Shown: positions 15,292 to 23,878 of the stretch, piece by piece
How positions within the stretch are numbered: the stretch's first letter is position 1
How the letters are laid out: the number at the start of each line of letters is the position of its first letter
Origin: Deltaproteobacteria bacterium
GTDB taxonomy: Bacteria > Desulfobacterota > Syntrophia > Syntrophales > JAFGHS01
Direction: 5' to 3'
Length of the DNA: 64,000 bases
NCBI GenBank assembly: GCA_016930075.1
Contig: JAFGHS010000036.1
Span: forward strand, 1-64,000
The notes under the pieces: model-generated
What the model saw: only the letters and a program-made list of their open reading frames with translations
Told to the model about the DNA's origin: nothing
Databases searched by the model: none
Program-made: the position numbers and the translations under genes

Positions 15292-17538
15292 TTACTTCTT
15301 TGTCATGGTGAAGACGCCGTCCCAGGGACCTGACGGCGGATTTTCCTTCAGCTCCCGGCATCGGTTTATATATAATTTCGACGGCGGATCATCGGGCCTT
15401 GCTTCCAGTACTTTCCTGAAGGTTTCAATCGCTTCATCCCATTTTGCTTCTTTATATTTTACCAGCCCCTCTTCAAACAGCCTGACAAAGTCCTGCCACT
15501 TTCGGGCGTCTTTCTGTTCGCCGAGAAGCTCGTAAATCATGACGGGCAGCGCCTTACCCTTTACCCTGACGGAATCAAGCTCCCGGCAAAACAGGACATC
15601 TTTGACCGCCTGATAAGTAAACTCACTGATCACGATATTTGTGCCGTATTCCTTGTTGAGGCCTTCCAGGCGGGAGCCCAGATTCACGGAATCCCCCATA
15701 ACGGTGTAGTCGAAGCGCATTTGCGACCCCATATTGCCGACGACCATATCGCCGGAGTTGACGCCGATGCCGATATTAAGAACCGGCCGGCCTTCTTCAG
15801 CCCACTTCTTTTGCAATTGATATAACTCGGCCATCATATCGAGGGCTGTCCTGCAGGCCCGCAGCGCGTGATCGGGCTGATCGAGGGGGGCGCCGTATAC
15901 GGCCATGACAGCATCCCCCATATACTTGTCGAGCAGGCCGTCATACTTAAAGACAATATCCGTCATGGCCGTTAAGTATTCATTCAATAGATGGACAAGT
16001 TCCTCCGGGGATAATTTTTCCGATACGGTTGTAAATCCCCGAATATCGGAGAAGAGAACGGACAAATCTTTCTTATCGCCGCCCAGTTTCAGCTTTGAGG
16101 GGTTTTTGAGCATTTCATTGATTACCGAGGCGGTCAGATAATATTGGAAAGCGCCGCGGATCTTTCTCTTTTCCCGTTCCTCCGTAACATATCGATAGAC
16201 CGTAATGCCGAGATAAATGGTCATCATGGTCAGGACGGGATAGATGAGATTGAGCCACGTCTTGAAAAGGGTAAAGATATAGACATTGACGGCTACAAAC
16301 GCGCCGATGAGGGCAAGACATAAGGCAACGCCGGGCATTGCCCTGAGCCTGGGGATAAAGATGCCGATGATCAGGCCAAAGGCGACAATAGACAAAAAGT
16401 CAATGAATTTCGTCCAGTTTGAATGCACCAGAAAATTTTGATGCAATATATTGTCAATCACCGTTGCATGGATTTCCACCCCCGGATAAACAGGGCTGAA
16501 CGGGGTGACGCGCATATCAAAAATGCCGATGGCGGTAGCTCCGATAATGACGATTTTATCGCGCAGGGAATCAGGCGCCAGGCGATCGTTGATCACGTCG
16601 GATGCCGAGTAATGGGGAAACGTCTTGGCAGGGCCAAGGTAATTGATGAGAAGCCGGCCCGATTCATCAACCGGGATATCCGTATCGTTGATGGTGATCC
16701 CCTCGACGCCCACTTCGCTGATCCTGAGCATGCACAGGGGTGAACCAAGAGATTGCATCAACAAGGCAACGCTCAGGGACGGGTAATAGTTGTCCCCGTT
16801 TTTAACCACGAGCAGGGAATGCCGGTACGTCCCGTCCCGATCGGGAAAGGCATTAAAATAACCGCCGTTTACCCCGGCCTCGGAGATGATGCCGATATTG
16901 GAAACCGGGGCCAATGCCTTTAAAATGGCGGCATCATTGGCCTTCGCTTCGAATTGAACCATGGGATATTTGTATCCGTCGATGCTTTCTTTTGCTTTTT
17001 CAATATCCTCCGGGGCAAGGTGCTCCGTTTCCGTCGGGGACAGATGGAAAAAGTATCCGAGGGTGACGTTATCGGCCTTGCGGATCGTATCCGCCAAGGC
17101 AGCATCCCCATTCGCTGTCGCCATTTTCTGCGTCAGAAGTTTCTCCAGCCGCGCATCCCCGATGCCCTTTTCCCTTGTTTCCCGGGCGATGTCCTGCAGG
17201 GTTTTAAGGCCGGCGTTTTGTTCCGGCTCGGCAAATACAATATCGAACCCGATTGCCTTGACGCCATATTGTTGCAACTTGTTGACCAGCCCGGCCAGGG
17301 TTGCTCTCGGCCACGGCCATTGGCCCAGTTCGCCGAGGCTCTTCTCATCGACCGTGACAATGACCGTCTCGCCTCCGGAGGAGACATTGCCTCTTGAGAG
17401 CATGCGCATATCGAGGGCTTTGTACTCCATAAACTGAAGGAAAGAAACGTCCATGAAAAACAAAAACAGCGCTATAAAAATGACAAAAAGCGCTATCTTT
17501 ATCGGTGAGATGATGAACAGCTTTTTCAGTCTTCCCAT
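15292..17538 (-). CDS. CHASE2-domain class III adenylate/guanylate cyclase with C-terminal TPR
   Basis: The 748-residue protein has an N-terminal membrane anchor (IKIALFVIFIALFLFFMDVS), then a periplasmic CHASE2 sensor (about 45-365: VIVTVDEKSLGELGQWPWPR, IGFDIVFAEPEQN). Two or three membrane segments follow at about 370-445. The class III nucleotide cyclase domain (about 485-660) has LSVLFSDIRGFTTVSEKLSP for the metal-binding Asp, GDAVMAVYGAPL, and FDYTVMGDSVNLGSRLEGL. The final 60 residues look like a TPR pair (AKWDEAIETFRKVLEARPDD). It should make a cyclic nucleotide in response to a periplasmic signal. Whether it uses ATP or GTP cannot be fixed by eye. It lies upstream of alr on the same strand. 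Confidence 0.9.
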   Translation of the reverse strand: MGRLKKLFIISPIKIALFVIFIALFLFFMDVSFLQFMEYKALDMRMLSRGNVSSGGETVIVTVDEKSLGELGQWPWPRATLAGLVNKLQQYGVKAIGFDIVFAEPEQNAGLKTLQDIARETREKGIGDARLEKLLTQKMATANGDAALADTIRKADNVTLGYFFHLSPTETEHLAPEDIEKAKESIDGYKYPMVQFEAKANDAAILKALAPVSNIGIISEAGVNGGYFNAFPDRDGTYRHSLLVVKNGDNYYPSLSVALLMQSLGSPLCMLRISEVGVEGITINDTDIPVDESGRLLINYLGPAKTFPHYSASDVINDRLAPDSLRDKIVIIGATAIGIFDMRVTPFSPVYPGVEIHATVIDNILHQNFLVHSNWTKFIDFLSIVAFGLIIGIFIPRLRAMPGVALCLALIGAFVAVNVYIFTLFKTWLNLIYPVLTMMTIYLGITVYRYVTEEREKRKIRGAFQYYLTASVINEMLKNPSKLKLGGDKKDLSVLFSDIRGFTTVSEKLSPEELVHLLNEYLTAMTDIVFKYDGLLDKYMGDAVMAVYGAPLDQPDHALRACRTALDMMAELYQLQKKWAEEGRPVLNIGIGVNSGDMVVGNMGSQMRFDYTVMGDSVNLGSRLEGLNKEYGTNIVISEFTYQAVKDVLFCRELDSVRVKGKALPVMIYELLGEQKDARKWQDFVRLFEEGLVKYKEAKWDEAIETFRKVLEARPDDPPSKLYINRCRELKENPPSGPWDGVFTMTKK

Positions 17539-17655
17539 CAGGGCTGTTTCTCCTTATAAATCGCGACGGATCATATCAAACCCGTATCCAAAGTCAAGGC
17601 AAACGTCTGTCTTTACAGATTAATTTATCATTGCGATGTCTCAGAAGTTAAGACC

Positions 17656-17684
17656 TTGACAATCTGTATGGGTTAAGATAAATA
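17656..17684 (+). promoter_or_regulatory. Promoter for tRNA-Thr
   Basis: TTGACA (17656-17661) and TAAATA (17679-17684) are 17 bases apart and end about 23 bases before the tRNA, ideal placement for a stable-RNA promoter. Confidence 0.7.
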
Positions 17685-17707
17685 CGGCTGCGAATGCAAT
17701 CCATCAA

Positions 17708-17783
17708 GCCGATGTAGCTCAGCCGGTAGAGCAGTCGATTCGTAATCGACAGGTCGCCAGTTCGATCCTGGCCATCGGCTCCA
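17708..17783 (+). tRNA. tRNA-Thr (anticodon CGT)
   Basis: The 76-base gene folds as a normal cloverleaf. The acceptor stem is GCCGATG with CATCGGC, the D arm is GCTCAGCCGGTAGAGC, and the anticodon stem GTCGA/TCGAC encloses TTCGTAA with anticodon CGT. The T arm contains GTTCGATCC, and the 3' CCA is encoded. It decodes the threonine codon ACG. No integrated element is visible at its 3' end. Confidence 0.95.
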
Positions 17784-17798
17784 GTCATTTACAGCGAA

Positions 17799-18554
17799 TC
17801 AGTACACCCACTGGTAAAACACCAAGCCTATATATTCGCGCATGGCCGCGCTTACGGTTTCCAGCGCCCGGATGTCGGGCAGGAAATCATCCCAGTAATA
17901 TCGGCAATGCTTTGCCGTCCGGAAATTTGCGGGATACGGGATGACGTCCATGCCGACCTTTTGAAAACTGAGAATTGATCTCTTCATGTGGTATGCGGAG
18001 GTGACCACAATCGGTGTTTTAAATCCGAATTGCCTGCACAGTTGTTTCGAATACCTTGCGTTTTCAATCGTATCGCGGCTTTGGGCCTCGACGATAATCT
18101 TACTATGAGGAATTCCGATGTCCACGAGGATTCTTTTGGCTATGGGGGCTTCTGCATGCCTCTGCGGATAAACCTGACCGGATGAATATATGATGGGAAC
18201 TTTCATCATCTTTTGCAGTCGGGCTGCCGTCACCAACCTTCCTAACGACTCCGGCATGAGGAATCCGTCGCCCGACAGGTCCCGGACTTGATCATCCGCC
18301 CCACCCCCCAGAACGATGATGACATCGCCCCTCGGATTTTGCGGTACGGATAAATCGCCTTCCAGCGGTTTCATCATAAACTCACCGACAGGCGCCATGC
18401 AAACAAGCCACAGAATGATGCCGATCAATACGTTAAAGATGCCTGCCTTGAATTTTCTTCTTTTGATGAGCCATAGCCCCGCAATGATAAAAATGCCGAC
18501 GAATAATCCCGGCGGTATCAAAAAAGGGGTTACTATTTTTTTTAAGATGAACAT
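17799..18554 (-). CDS. YdcF/ElyC/SanA-like DUF218 membrane protein
   Basis: The 251-residue protein has two N-terminal membrane helices (PFLIPPGLFVGIFIIAGLWL and FNVLIGIILWLVCMAPVG) followed by the DUF218 domain: GDVIIVLGGGADD (about 78-90), IIYSSGQVYPQ, IIVEAQSRDTIENARYSKQL and IVVTSAYHMKRSILSFQKVG. These are the conserved blocks of the YdcF/ElyC/SanA family, linked in enterobacteria to envelope integrity and cell-wall precursor metabolism. The reaction is not established. The ATG at 18554 has GCAGGG eight bases upstream and is preferred over the in-frame GTG at 18563. It is transcribed away from the PFK2-like gene and converges on tRNA-Thr. Confidence 0.85.
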   Translation of the reverse strand: MFILKKIVTPFLIPPGLFVGIFIIAGLWLIKRRKFKAGIFNVLIGIILWLVCMAPVGEFMMKPLEGDLSVPQNPRGDVIIVLGGGADDQVRDLSGDGFLMPESLGRLVTAARLQKMMKVPIIYSSGQVYPQRHAEAPIAKRILVDIGIPHSKIIVEAQSRDTIENARYSKQLCRQFGFKTPIVVTSAYHMKRSILSFQKVGMDVIPYPANFRTAKHCRYYWDDFLPDIRALETVSAAMREYIGLVFYQWVY

Positions 18555-18649
18555 AAAAGGCACCCTGCTCTTTTTTTAATTTCCACGGCGCAAACGCACT
18601 GCGGAAGATAATCAAGTCTATAGACACCGAAAACCCTGGATCATTGTAC

Positions 18650-18678
18650 TTGACACATCATTACCTTTCTCTTATATC
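18650..18678 (+). promoter_or_regulatory. Promoter for the PFK2/FBPase2-like gene
   Basis: TTGACA (18650-18655) and TATATC (18673-18678) are separated by 17 bases, about 30-40 bases before the start codon. Confidence 0.65.
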
Positions 18679-18716
18679 TCAATTTTAAAGGCAAATCCAG
18701 ACGGATTTGATAAAAA

Positions 18717-19949
18717 ATGGGGATCATCATGCCGACAAAAGACGAAAAACTGTATATCGTGGCCATGGGTCTGCCGGCCAGGGGTAAATCCACCGTGGTC
18801 ATACGTCTCAAGGATACCTTTATCAAAAACGGGATAACCACCCGGATTTTTAATAATGGCAATATCAGGCGTAAATACCGGGCCATGAACACCACCATCG
18901 CCGAATTCTATGACCCTGAGAATAAGCCCGCCGCAGAGTTGCGGAAACACTTTGCCCTCGCCAATATGAAGCGGGCAAAGGACTTTTTGGAGGGCAAAGG
19001 ACAGGTCGCCGTCCTGGACGCCACCAACGTCAGCCGTGAACGCCGGGAACTCATCGAGGCATATCTCACGGATCATCCCATTCTTTACATCGAATGCATC
19101 AACCAGGATGAAGATATCCTGCATCTGTCAATCCTGGAGAAGATCAAATTGCCGGAGTTTGCCCATTTCACGCCGGACGACGCGGCCTACGAGTTTCGCA
19201 AGCGCATCGAGTATTATAAGATGATCTACGCGCCGCTGCATGGGGAGCGCAACTATATTCGCATGGATTCTCTTTACAATCGCATTTTGGAGGAAAAACT
19301 TCTCGATTCCATTCCGCTGTATTCCCGCATCCGCGACTTTCTTGTTACCGATGTGGTCAAGAACCTCTATCTCATCCGGCATACGGAAACGTATTTCAAT
19401 CTGGAAGACCGCATCGGCGGGAACTCCCTGCTGACGCCGCAGGGCATAAGTCAGGCCAAAGCCCTCGGCCGGTTCTTCGCGAAGCGCAAAATATCGTATA
19501 TTTTCACAAGCAGAAAAACGCGCACCATCTCCACCGCCGAACCCATCGCCGACATACAGCGCGCATGCACCATCATCCCCCTTGGAGAATTCGACGAAAT
19601 CAACGGCGGGTGCTGTGATTCCATGACCTATCAGGAGATCAAGGAAAAGATGCCTCACGTCCATTCCGCCCGCGAGGCCGATAAGTATCATTACGTCTAT
19701 CCCGGCGGAGAAGGTTATGTGACCATGAAAAAGCGCGTCGAGATGGGGATAAAAAAGGCTTTTTACTTAAACAGGCACGCCGATAACATCATGATCATCG
19801 GCCATCGGGCCGTTAACCGCATGATTCTTTCCCATTTCCTCTACCGCCGCGAGGAAGACGTCCCGTATATTTACGTACCCCAGGATAAATTCTACCACAT
19901 TACAGCCACCCAGGACAGGAAGCTGTTTGAACTGCAAAAATTCGACTGA
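18717..19949 (+). CDS. Bifunctional 6-phosphofructo-2-kinase/fructose-2,6-bisphosphatase homologue
   Basis: The 410-residue protein fuses two domains in the order of eukaryotic PFKFB enzymes. An N-terminal kinase domain has P-loop GLPARGKST (18-26), FNNGNIRRKYR in place of the eukaryotic FNVGxYRR, and VLDATNVSRERR. A phosphoglycerate-mutase-like phosphatase has LIRHTET (His near 221), GNSLLTPQGISQAKALG and a second histidine in IMIIGHRAVNRMIL. Known role in eukaryotes: making and removing the glycolytic regulator fructose 2,6-bisphosphate. In bacteria the family is sparse and the substrate is not proven. The start may instead be the ATG at 18729, which has GGGGAT just upstream. A good promoter lies at 18650-18678, and the gene is divergent from the YdcF-like gene. 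Confidence 0.85.
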   Translation: MGIIMPTKDEKLYIVAMGLPARGKSTVVIRLKDTFIKNGITTRIFNNGNIRRKYRAMNTTIAEFYDPENKPAAELRKHFALANMKRAKDFLEGKGQVAVLDATNVSRERRELIEAYLTDHPILYIECINQDEDILHLSILEKIKLPEFAHFTPDDAAYEFRKRIEYYKMIYAPLHGERNYIRMDSLYNRILEEKLLDSIPLYSRIRDFLVTDVVKNLYLIRHTETYFNLEDRIGGNSLLTPQGISQAKALGRFFAKRKISYIFTSRKTRTISTAEPIADIQRACTIIPLGEFDEINGGCCDSMTYQEIKEKMPHVHSAREADKYHYVYPGGEGYVTMKKRVEMGIKKAFYLNRHADNIMIIGHRAVNRMILSHFLYRREEDVPYIYVPQDKFYHITATQDRKLFELQKFD

Positions 19950-19979
19950 TACTCATGCCTGTGAGGCACAACAACTCAC

Positions 19980-20030
19980 GAGAATACAGGAGCCAGAATA
20001 ACCAGGATATTGTTTTTCTTCTGTATTCTC
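19980..20030. terminator. Inverted repeat between convergent genes
   Basis: GAGAATACAG and CTGTATTCTC are perfect 10-base arms separated by 31 bases in the gap between the PFK2-like and porin-like genes. There is no clean T-run, so termination is only a possibility. Confidence 0.35.
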
Positions 20031-20041
20031 AGATAAATTTC

Positions 20042-21460
20042 TCAGAACGTCAACGTCAGTTTGTGCGTCAGCAAATAGTTGTTCGACAGTTTCGCATGGG
20101 GATTGGTTCCCTTGAAATAATCCCCCGTCCAGAGATAGGCGGCGCCCACCATGTATTCCAGATTTTCGTAAATTTTATATTTCACGATAAAATCCAGTTC
20201 ACTGCCGATTTTGTCGCTTACAAACACCGGATTTGAGGCGCTGACCGGTTGCGCCATGTTCATGGTCGGCTTTTTATCTGCGTAGGCAAATGTATAAGAT
20301 AGATGAACATACATTTTGGGTGTCACATTATAATTTCCGTAGATCTGATACATCCAGACGTTGTCCAGGTAGGTTTTTATGCCTTTGCTGCCGGCATTGC
20401 CGGAAATCGTGCCTGTGTTGACGGTTCCCTCCGTATCGCCGCCCAGCCAGTGCATGTAATCCTCGTTCCAGAGAAGCAGGCAGGGATTAAAAGACCGGTC
20501 ATAATCCAGGACTTCCCGGAAAGTGCCTTCCTTCTTGTCCAATGTAGCGGGATCATCGCCCTGGTTGTAGACAAAATAGGCGCCAACGCCGGCAGGGGCC
20601 ATATCGAAATGAAGCTTCAGGCGTGAATTGATTCCTTGCGTGATCTTGATGTCCGTGTTCCCTGGCGGCGGTGCATCGTTATATTTTCTGCTCCAACCCA
20701 GAGATACGAAGTTAGCATCCCAGTCGAAGGAAAAAATGCCGATTTTTTGTCTGATGATCGGCGAAAAGACATAATAATTGCTTTTGTAAGAACCGACGGG
20801 CAGACCATTGTTCGTTCGGCTGTGAACATCGCTGAATCTGAGATAAAATAAACCCTTGTCCCATTTATATTGCCCGACCAGGGAGTATGTATTTGAGTCG
20901 TTATTCGTACCCGTGCCGATTTCACTGGGCTCCGAGCCTTTTTTTGCAGCAGCTGATAAAAGCCAGGGACCGTGCAGGTATGTCCATGCGATGGAGTTCG
21001 TCACGCCCCCCAATCCTGTCGAGTATGACGACCCGCCCGCATGGGTACCCGCCGTCCATCGGCCAATGGGCGTGTCGAAAACGGCATAGGCCACTTCAAA
21101 GCCGATATTTTCCTGTTCACTGTCCGTTGAACTTCTCAAGGTTGTGGATGTCGGAACCGGCCTCCGGGCGGCCATCCATTTGCGGTCCAGGGCATCGAAC
21201 CTTGTTCCGAGCATCAGGCCCCGGGCGACTTTCAGATCAACACCCATCCTGAGACGCTGGGTATAAAAAGCCGATGATCCCCGATTTTCCAAAGTCGAAT
21301 CAGGGGGTGCGCCGCCATCTCTCGCCAGTAGGGAATGGTTCTTCTCATACCAGCCCTGGAGATAATATTCTCCATAAATCTTGGCATCAGCGGCAAAACC
21401 CGGTGCAGCAAAAAACACGATAAACATGATCAACAAAAAAATGGGGCGGCTTTTCGTCAT
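20042..21460 (-). CDS. Porin-like outer-membrane protein (paralogue 1)
   Basis: The 472-residue protein has a signal peptide ending at PGFAADA and a long series of amphipathic strands (KIYGEYYLQGWYEKNHSLLA, YTQRLRMGVDLKVARGLMLG). It ends DYFKGTNPHAKLSNNYLLTH then KLTLTF with the terminal Phe of outer-membrane barrels. It is clearly paralogous to the protein at 35438-36781: both share RGSSAFYTQRLRMG, GTRFDAL.RKWMAAR, EQENIGFE and AAYLWTGDYFKGTN. By size and pattern it is probably a 16-strand porin-like channel, but no named family is recognised and the solute is unknown. It lies alone on the minus strand between two plus-strand genes. Confidence 0.8.
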   Translation of the reverse strand: MTKSRPIFLLIMFIVFFAAPGFAADAKIYGEYYLQGWYEKNHSLLARDGGAPPDSTLENRGSSAFYTQRLRMGVDLKVARGLMLGTRFDALDRKWMAARRPVPTSTTLRSSTDSEQENIGFEVAYAVFDTPIGRWTAGTHAGGSSYSTGLGGVTNSIAWTYLHGPWLLSAAAKKGSEPSEIGTGTNNDSNTYSLVGQYKWDKGLFYLRFSDVHSRTNNGLPVGSYKSNYYVFSPIIRQKIGIFSFDWDANFVSLGWSRKYNDAPPPGNTDIKITQGINSRLKLHFDMAPAGVGAYFVYNQGDDPATLDKKEGTFREVLDYDRSFNPCLLLWNEDYMHWLGGDTEGTVNTGTISGNAGSKGIKTYLDNVWMYQIYGNYNVTPKMYVHLSYTFAYADKKPTMNMAQPVSASNPVFVSDKIGSELDFIVKYKIYENLEYMVGAAYLWTGDYFKGTNPHAKLSNNYLLTHKLTLTF

Positions 21461-21747
21461 GGATTCTTTCGTCTCCTCTTTGATTGATATACATGCGTTT
21501 TACAAATCAAAAAAAAAACAATAAATCAATGCATAATTAGGGGGCGTCGGCGTTTTTATGATGCATCAGGTTGTGTTTCCCTGCCTTTTTCTCCTCTTCA
21601 TACTTGAATGGAAAAACACCTTGTGCCATAATATCCGCGCCTTGGTGACAGAGTTTTTTCTTTGAAGTTCATCTATGGCCCTGCTGTTGCACAATCAGCA
21701 AGGTTCGACATTTATTCTGACGGGAAAGGGGTAAGGGAGCAAACATC

Positions 21748-22995
21748 GTGAATTTCAATACGCCATTTAATAAACCAACAACACTCCTCATGATCCTGTT
21801 TGCGTGCATCGTTTTTTTTGACGCCGCAAAGGCGGCAGATAGGGAAGCGCCCCGATTTCATAACGCCGCCCCGCTCGATGTGCCGCAGACAGCCTTCGCC
21901 CATAAAGCATCCGGTGATCCCCACAAAATCGGCCTTATCCTGCCTTTGACGGGGGAAAATGAAGCATTCGGCAGGAGGGCGCTGGATGCCGTTCTTCTGG
22001 GCTCCGGCGTCTTTGATGCCGGCAGCAACAACCCTCTTACATTGATTATTGAAGATTCCAAAAGCCGTCGCGAAGCGGCGGAAAAGGCCGTGGCCAAGCT
22101 TGCCGATGTGGACGGCGTCATCGGAATCATCGGCCCCCTGGAAGGATTGGGGGACGAGGCCGCCGCTCAAAAAGCGCAACAGCTCCGAATTCCCATCCTG
22201 ACCCTCACCGCCAAGAAAGGAATCACGGATGTGGGGGAATATGTCTTTAGAAATTTTATGACTGACGAAATGCAGGTCAAGTCCCTCGTTAAATATGCGA
22301 CAGGTGAGCTGGGTTCGATCCGATTTGCCGTTCTGTATCCTGATAATTTTTACGGCCAGGAAATGAAGGAACTCTTCAGAAGCGAGGTCCTTCATTCAGG
22401 TGGGAAAATAATGATCATGCAAAGCTATAACGCATCTCAGACGGACTTCCGCGACGTAATCCCTGCGCTGACGGCAGGAAAAAACACGCCGGATGATCCA
22501 AAAGAGACATTGCTCAAGAGGGCCATCCCTTTCGACACGCTTTTCATCCCCGATTCTTATGCCAACTTCAGGCTGATCGCCGCCCAATTGATGATGCAGG
22601 GTATCCAAGGGATCCAATTGCTCGGAACAAATGCCTTGCATCATCCCGATATGTTGAAGGCCGGTCAGGCGCATCTGGAAGGGGTCATATTTACGGACGG
22701 TTTCTTCCTGAACAGCTATCGCCCGGAGGTAAATGACTTCAGTGATTTATATTATGCCTCTTATGGGCGGGAACCGGATTTTATCGATGCAATTGCCTTT
22801 GATACCATAAAAATTTTTACAGGAATCCTCCGTGGGAGGAAAACCGATACAAGGGAAAAATTCCGGGAAGAGCTTTTGAAGTTGAATAGTCATCACGGCG
22901 TAACAGGCACGATATCCTCGATGAAACAAAGAAGCGCTAAAAAAGAGGCCTTTATTTTGTCGGTCACGAATGGACAGATCATCCAGGTTAAGTAA
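21748..22995 (+). CDS. Type I periplasmic binding protein (LivJ/LpoA-like)
   Basis: The 415-residue protein has an N-terminal hydrophobic signal (TTLLMILFACIVFFDAAKA) and a bilobed periplasmic-binding fold: KIGLILPLTGENEAFGRRAL (about 52-71), VDGVIGIIGPLEGLGDEAAA, IPILTLTAKKGITDVGEYVF and FAVLYPDNFYGQEMKELF. These match branched-chain amino acid receptors and the penicillin-binding-protein activators derived from them. No ABC permease or ATPase gene is next to it, which slightly favours an envelope or sensor role over transport. The start is the GTG at 21748, eight bases after AAGGGAG. The following gene is convergent. Confidence 0.8.
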   Translation: MNFNTPFNKPTTLLMILFACIVFFDAAKAADREAPRFHNAAPLDVPQTAFAHKASGDPHKIGLILPLTGENEAFGRRALDAVLLGSGVFDAGSNNPLTLIIEDSKSRREAAEKAVAKLADVDGVIGIIGPLEGLGDEAAAQKAQQLRIPILTLTAKKGITDVGEYVFRNFMTDEMQVKSLVKYATGELGSIRFAVLYPDNFYGQEMKELFRSEVLHSGGKIMIMQSYNASQTDFRDVIPALTAGKNTPDDPKETLLKRAIPFDTLFIPDSYANFRLIAAQLMMQGIQGIQLLGTNALHHPDMLKAGQAHLEGVIFTDGFFLNSYRPEVNDFSDLYYASYGREPDFIDAIAFDTIKIFTGILRGRKTDTREKFREELLKLNSHHGVTGTISSMKQRSAKKEAFILSVTNGQIIQVK

Positions 22996-23046
22996 AGCAT
23001 GCTGTGAATCATAAAACGTCCCAGGCAATATGGCATCGGCAAAGGG

Positions 23047-23724
23047 CTACTTCTTATCAAAATCGCCCAGATTTTTGAGAATATCATCATAAGCCTTATG
23101 ATCAATATCGTCGCCGTCATAGAACAAAGAAGTCATCTCCTCATCGTCGACAATCTCCGCAGCAGCATCCTTTTCCGGAAAAGTCATGAAGGGTCCTTTA
23201 AGTTTTCCCTTGACGTATGCGGCCTGTTCCTTCATACGACCGCTGCGGTAATATGACGTGAATTCTCCGTCTCTCTTATCATCCTGAAAGCAGCCCTTTT
23301 CTCTTATCTGCCCGTCTTTGTAATAGGAAATGTATTCGCCGTGGAATTTGCCGTTTTTAAATGTTTCCCGATCCTTGATCCGGCCGTTTCGGAAGTACAG
23401 GATATACTCGCCGTCCAGCTTGCCGTTGACATAATTTTCCTTTTCCCGCATTTGGCCGCTTTCATAAAAGCAGACATATTCACCATCTAATTTATCCTTT
23501 ATGAAGGTCCCTTTTTCTTTGATCTGACCGTCTCGATAGTACGCGACGGCCTCACCGTGACGAAGACCTTCATGGAAGTGCATCCTCACCAAGATTTGAC
23601 CGTTGGTGTAATAGGATGTATATTCACCTTCCAGTTTCTTATTCAAACAGGTCCTCTTTTCCTTAATCTGTCCGTCGCCGTAATAAACGACTTCTTCGGT
23701 GACGTCTTCTTTTTTCAGCGGCAT
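23047..23724 (-). CDS. MORN-repeat protein
   Basis: The 225-residue protein is built from about seven repeats of roughly 23 residues of the YwqK/MORN_2 type (YYRDGQIKEKGTFIKDKLDG, YFRNGRIKDRETFKNGKFHG, YYKDGQIREKGCFQDDKRDG), with the pattern Y-x-x-G-x-[IM]-K-E. There is no signal peptide or membrane segment. The acidic end (VDDEEMTSLFYDGDDIDHKA) is outside the repeats. Such repeats form a flat beta sheet used for binding, and their partners in bacteria are mostly unknown; some occur as immunity-like proteins, but no toxin gene is adjacent here. Confidence 0.85.
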   Translation of the reverse strand: MPLKKEDVTEEVVYYGDGQIKEKRTCLNKKLEGEYTSYYTNGQILVRMHFHEGLRHGEAVAYYRDGQIKEKGTFIKDKLDGEYVCFYESGQMREKENYVNGKLDGEYILYFRNGRIKDRETFKNGKFHGEYISYYKDGQIREKGCFQDDKRDGEFTSYYRSGRMKEQAAYVKGKLKGPFMTFPEKDAAAEIVDDEEMTSLFYDGDDIDHKAYDDILKNLGDFDKK

Positions 23725-23811
23725 GCGGATTCCTTCATCATCATAATGACGTTATTCTATATTCGGCAAACATCGCTGTCAAGCAAACTTCAAGAATCTT
23801 CTACATATTTC

Positions 23812-23842
23812 TTGACAAGAACACCCGATTATAAGATAAGAT
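23812..23842 (+). promoter_or_regulatory. Probable promoter for the thiolase gene
   Basis: TTGACA at 23812-23817 is followed 17-19 bases later by overlapping GATAAG/TAAGAT (-10-like) sequences. A strong AGGAGG ribosome site precedes the ATG at 23879. Confidence 0.45.
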
Positions 23843-23878
23843 CACATTCATCTAAAATCCAACAGGAGGTATTTTTTT

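Noticed and set aside
17708-17800. tRNA-Thr as an integration site of a genomic island
   Set aside because: No repeated 3' tRNA fragment and no integrase gene were seen nearby; the next gene is an ordinary YdcF-like gene.
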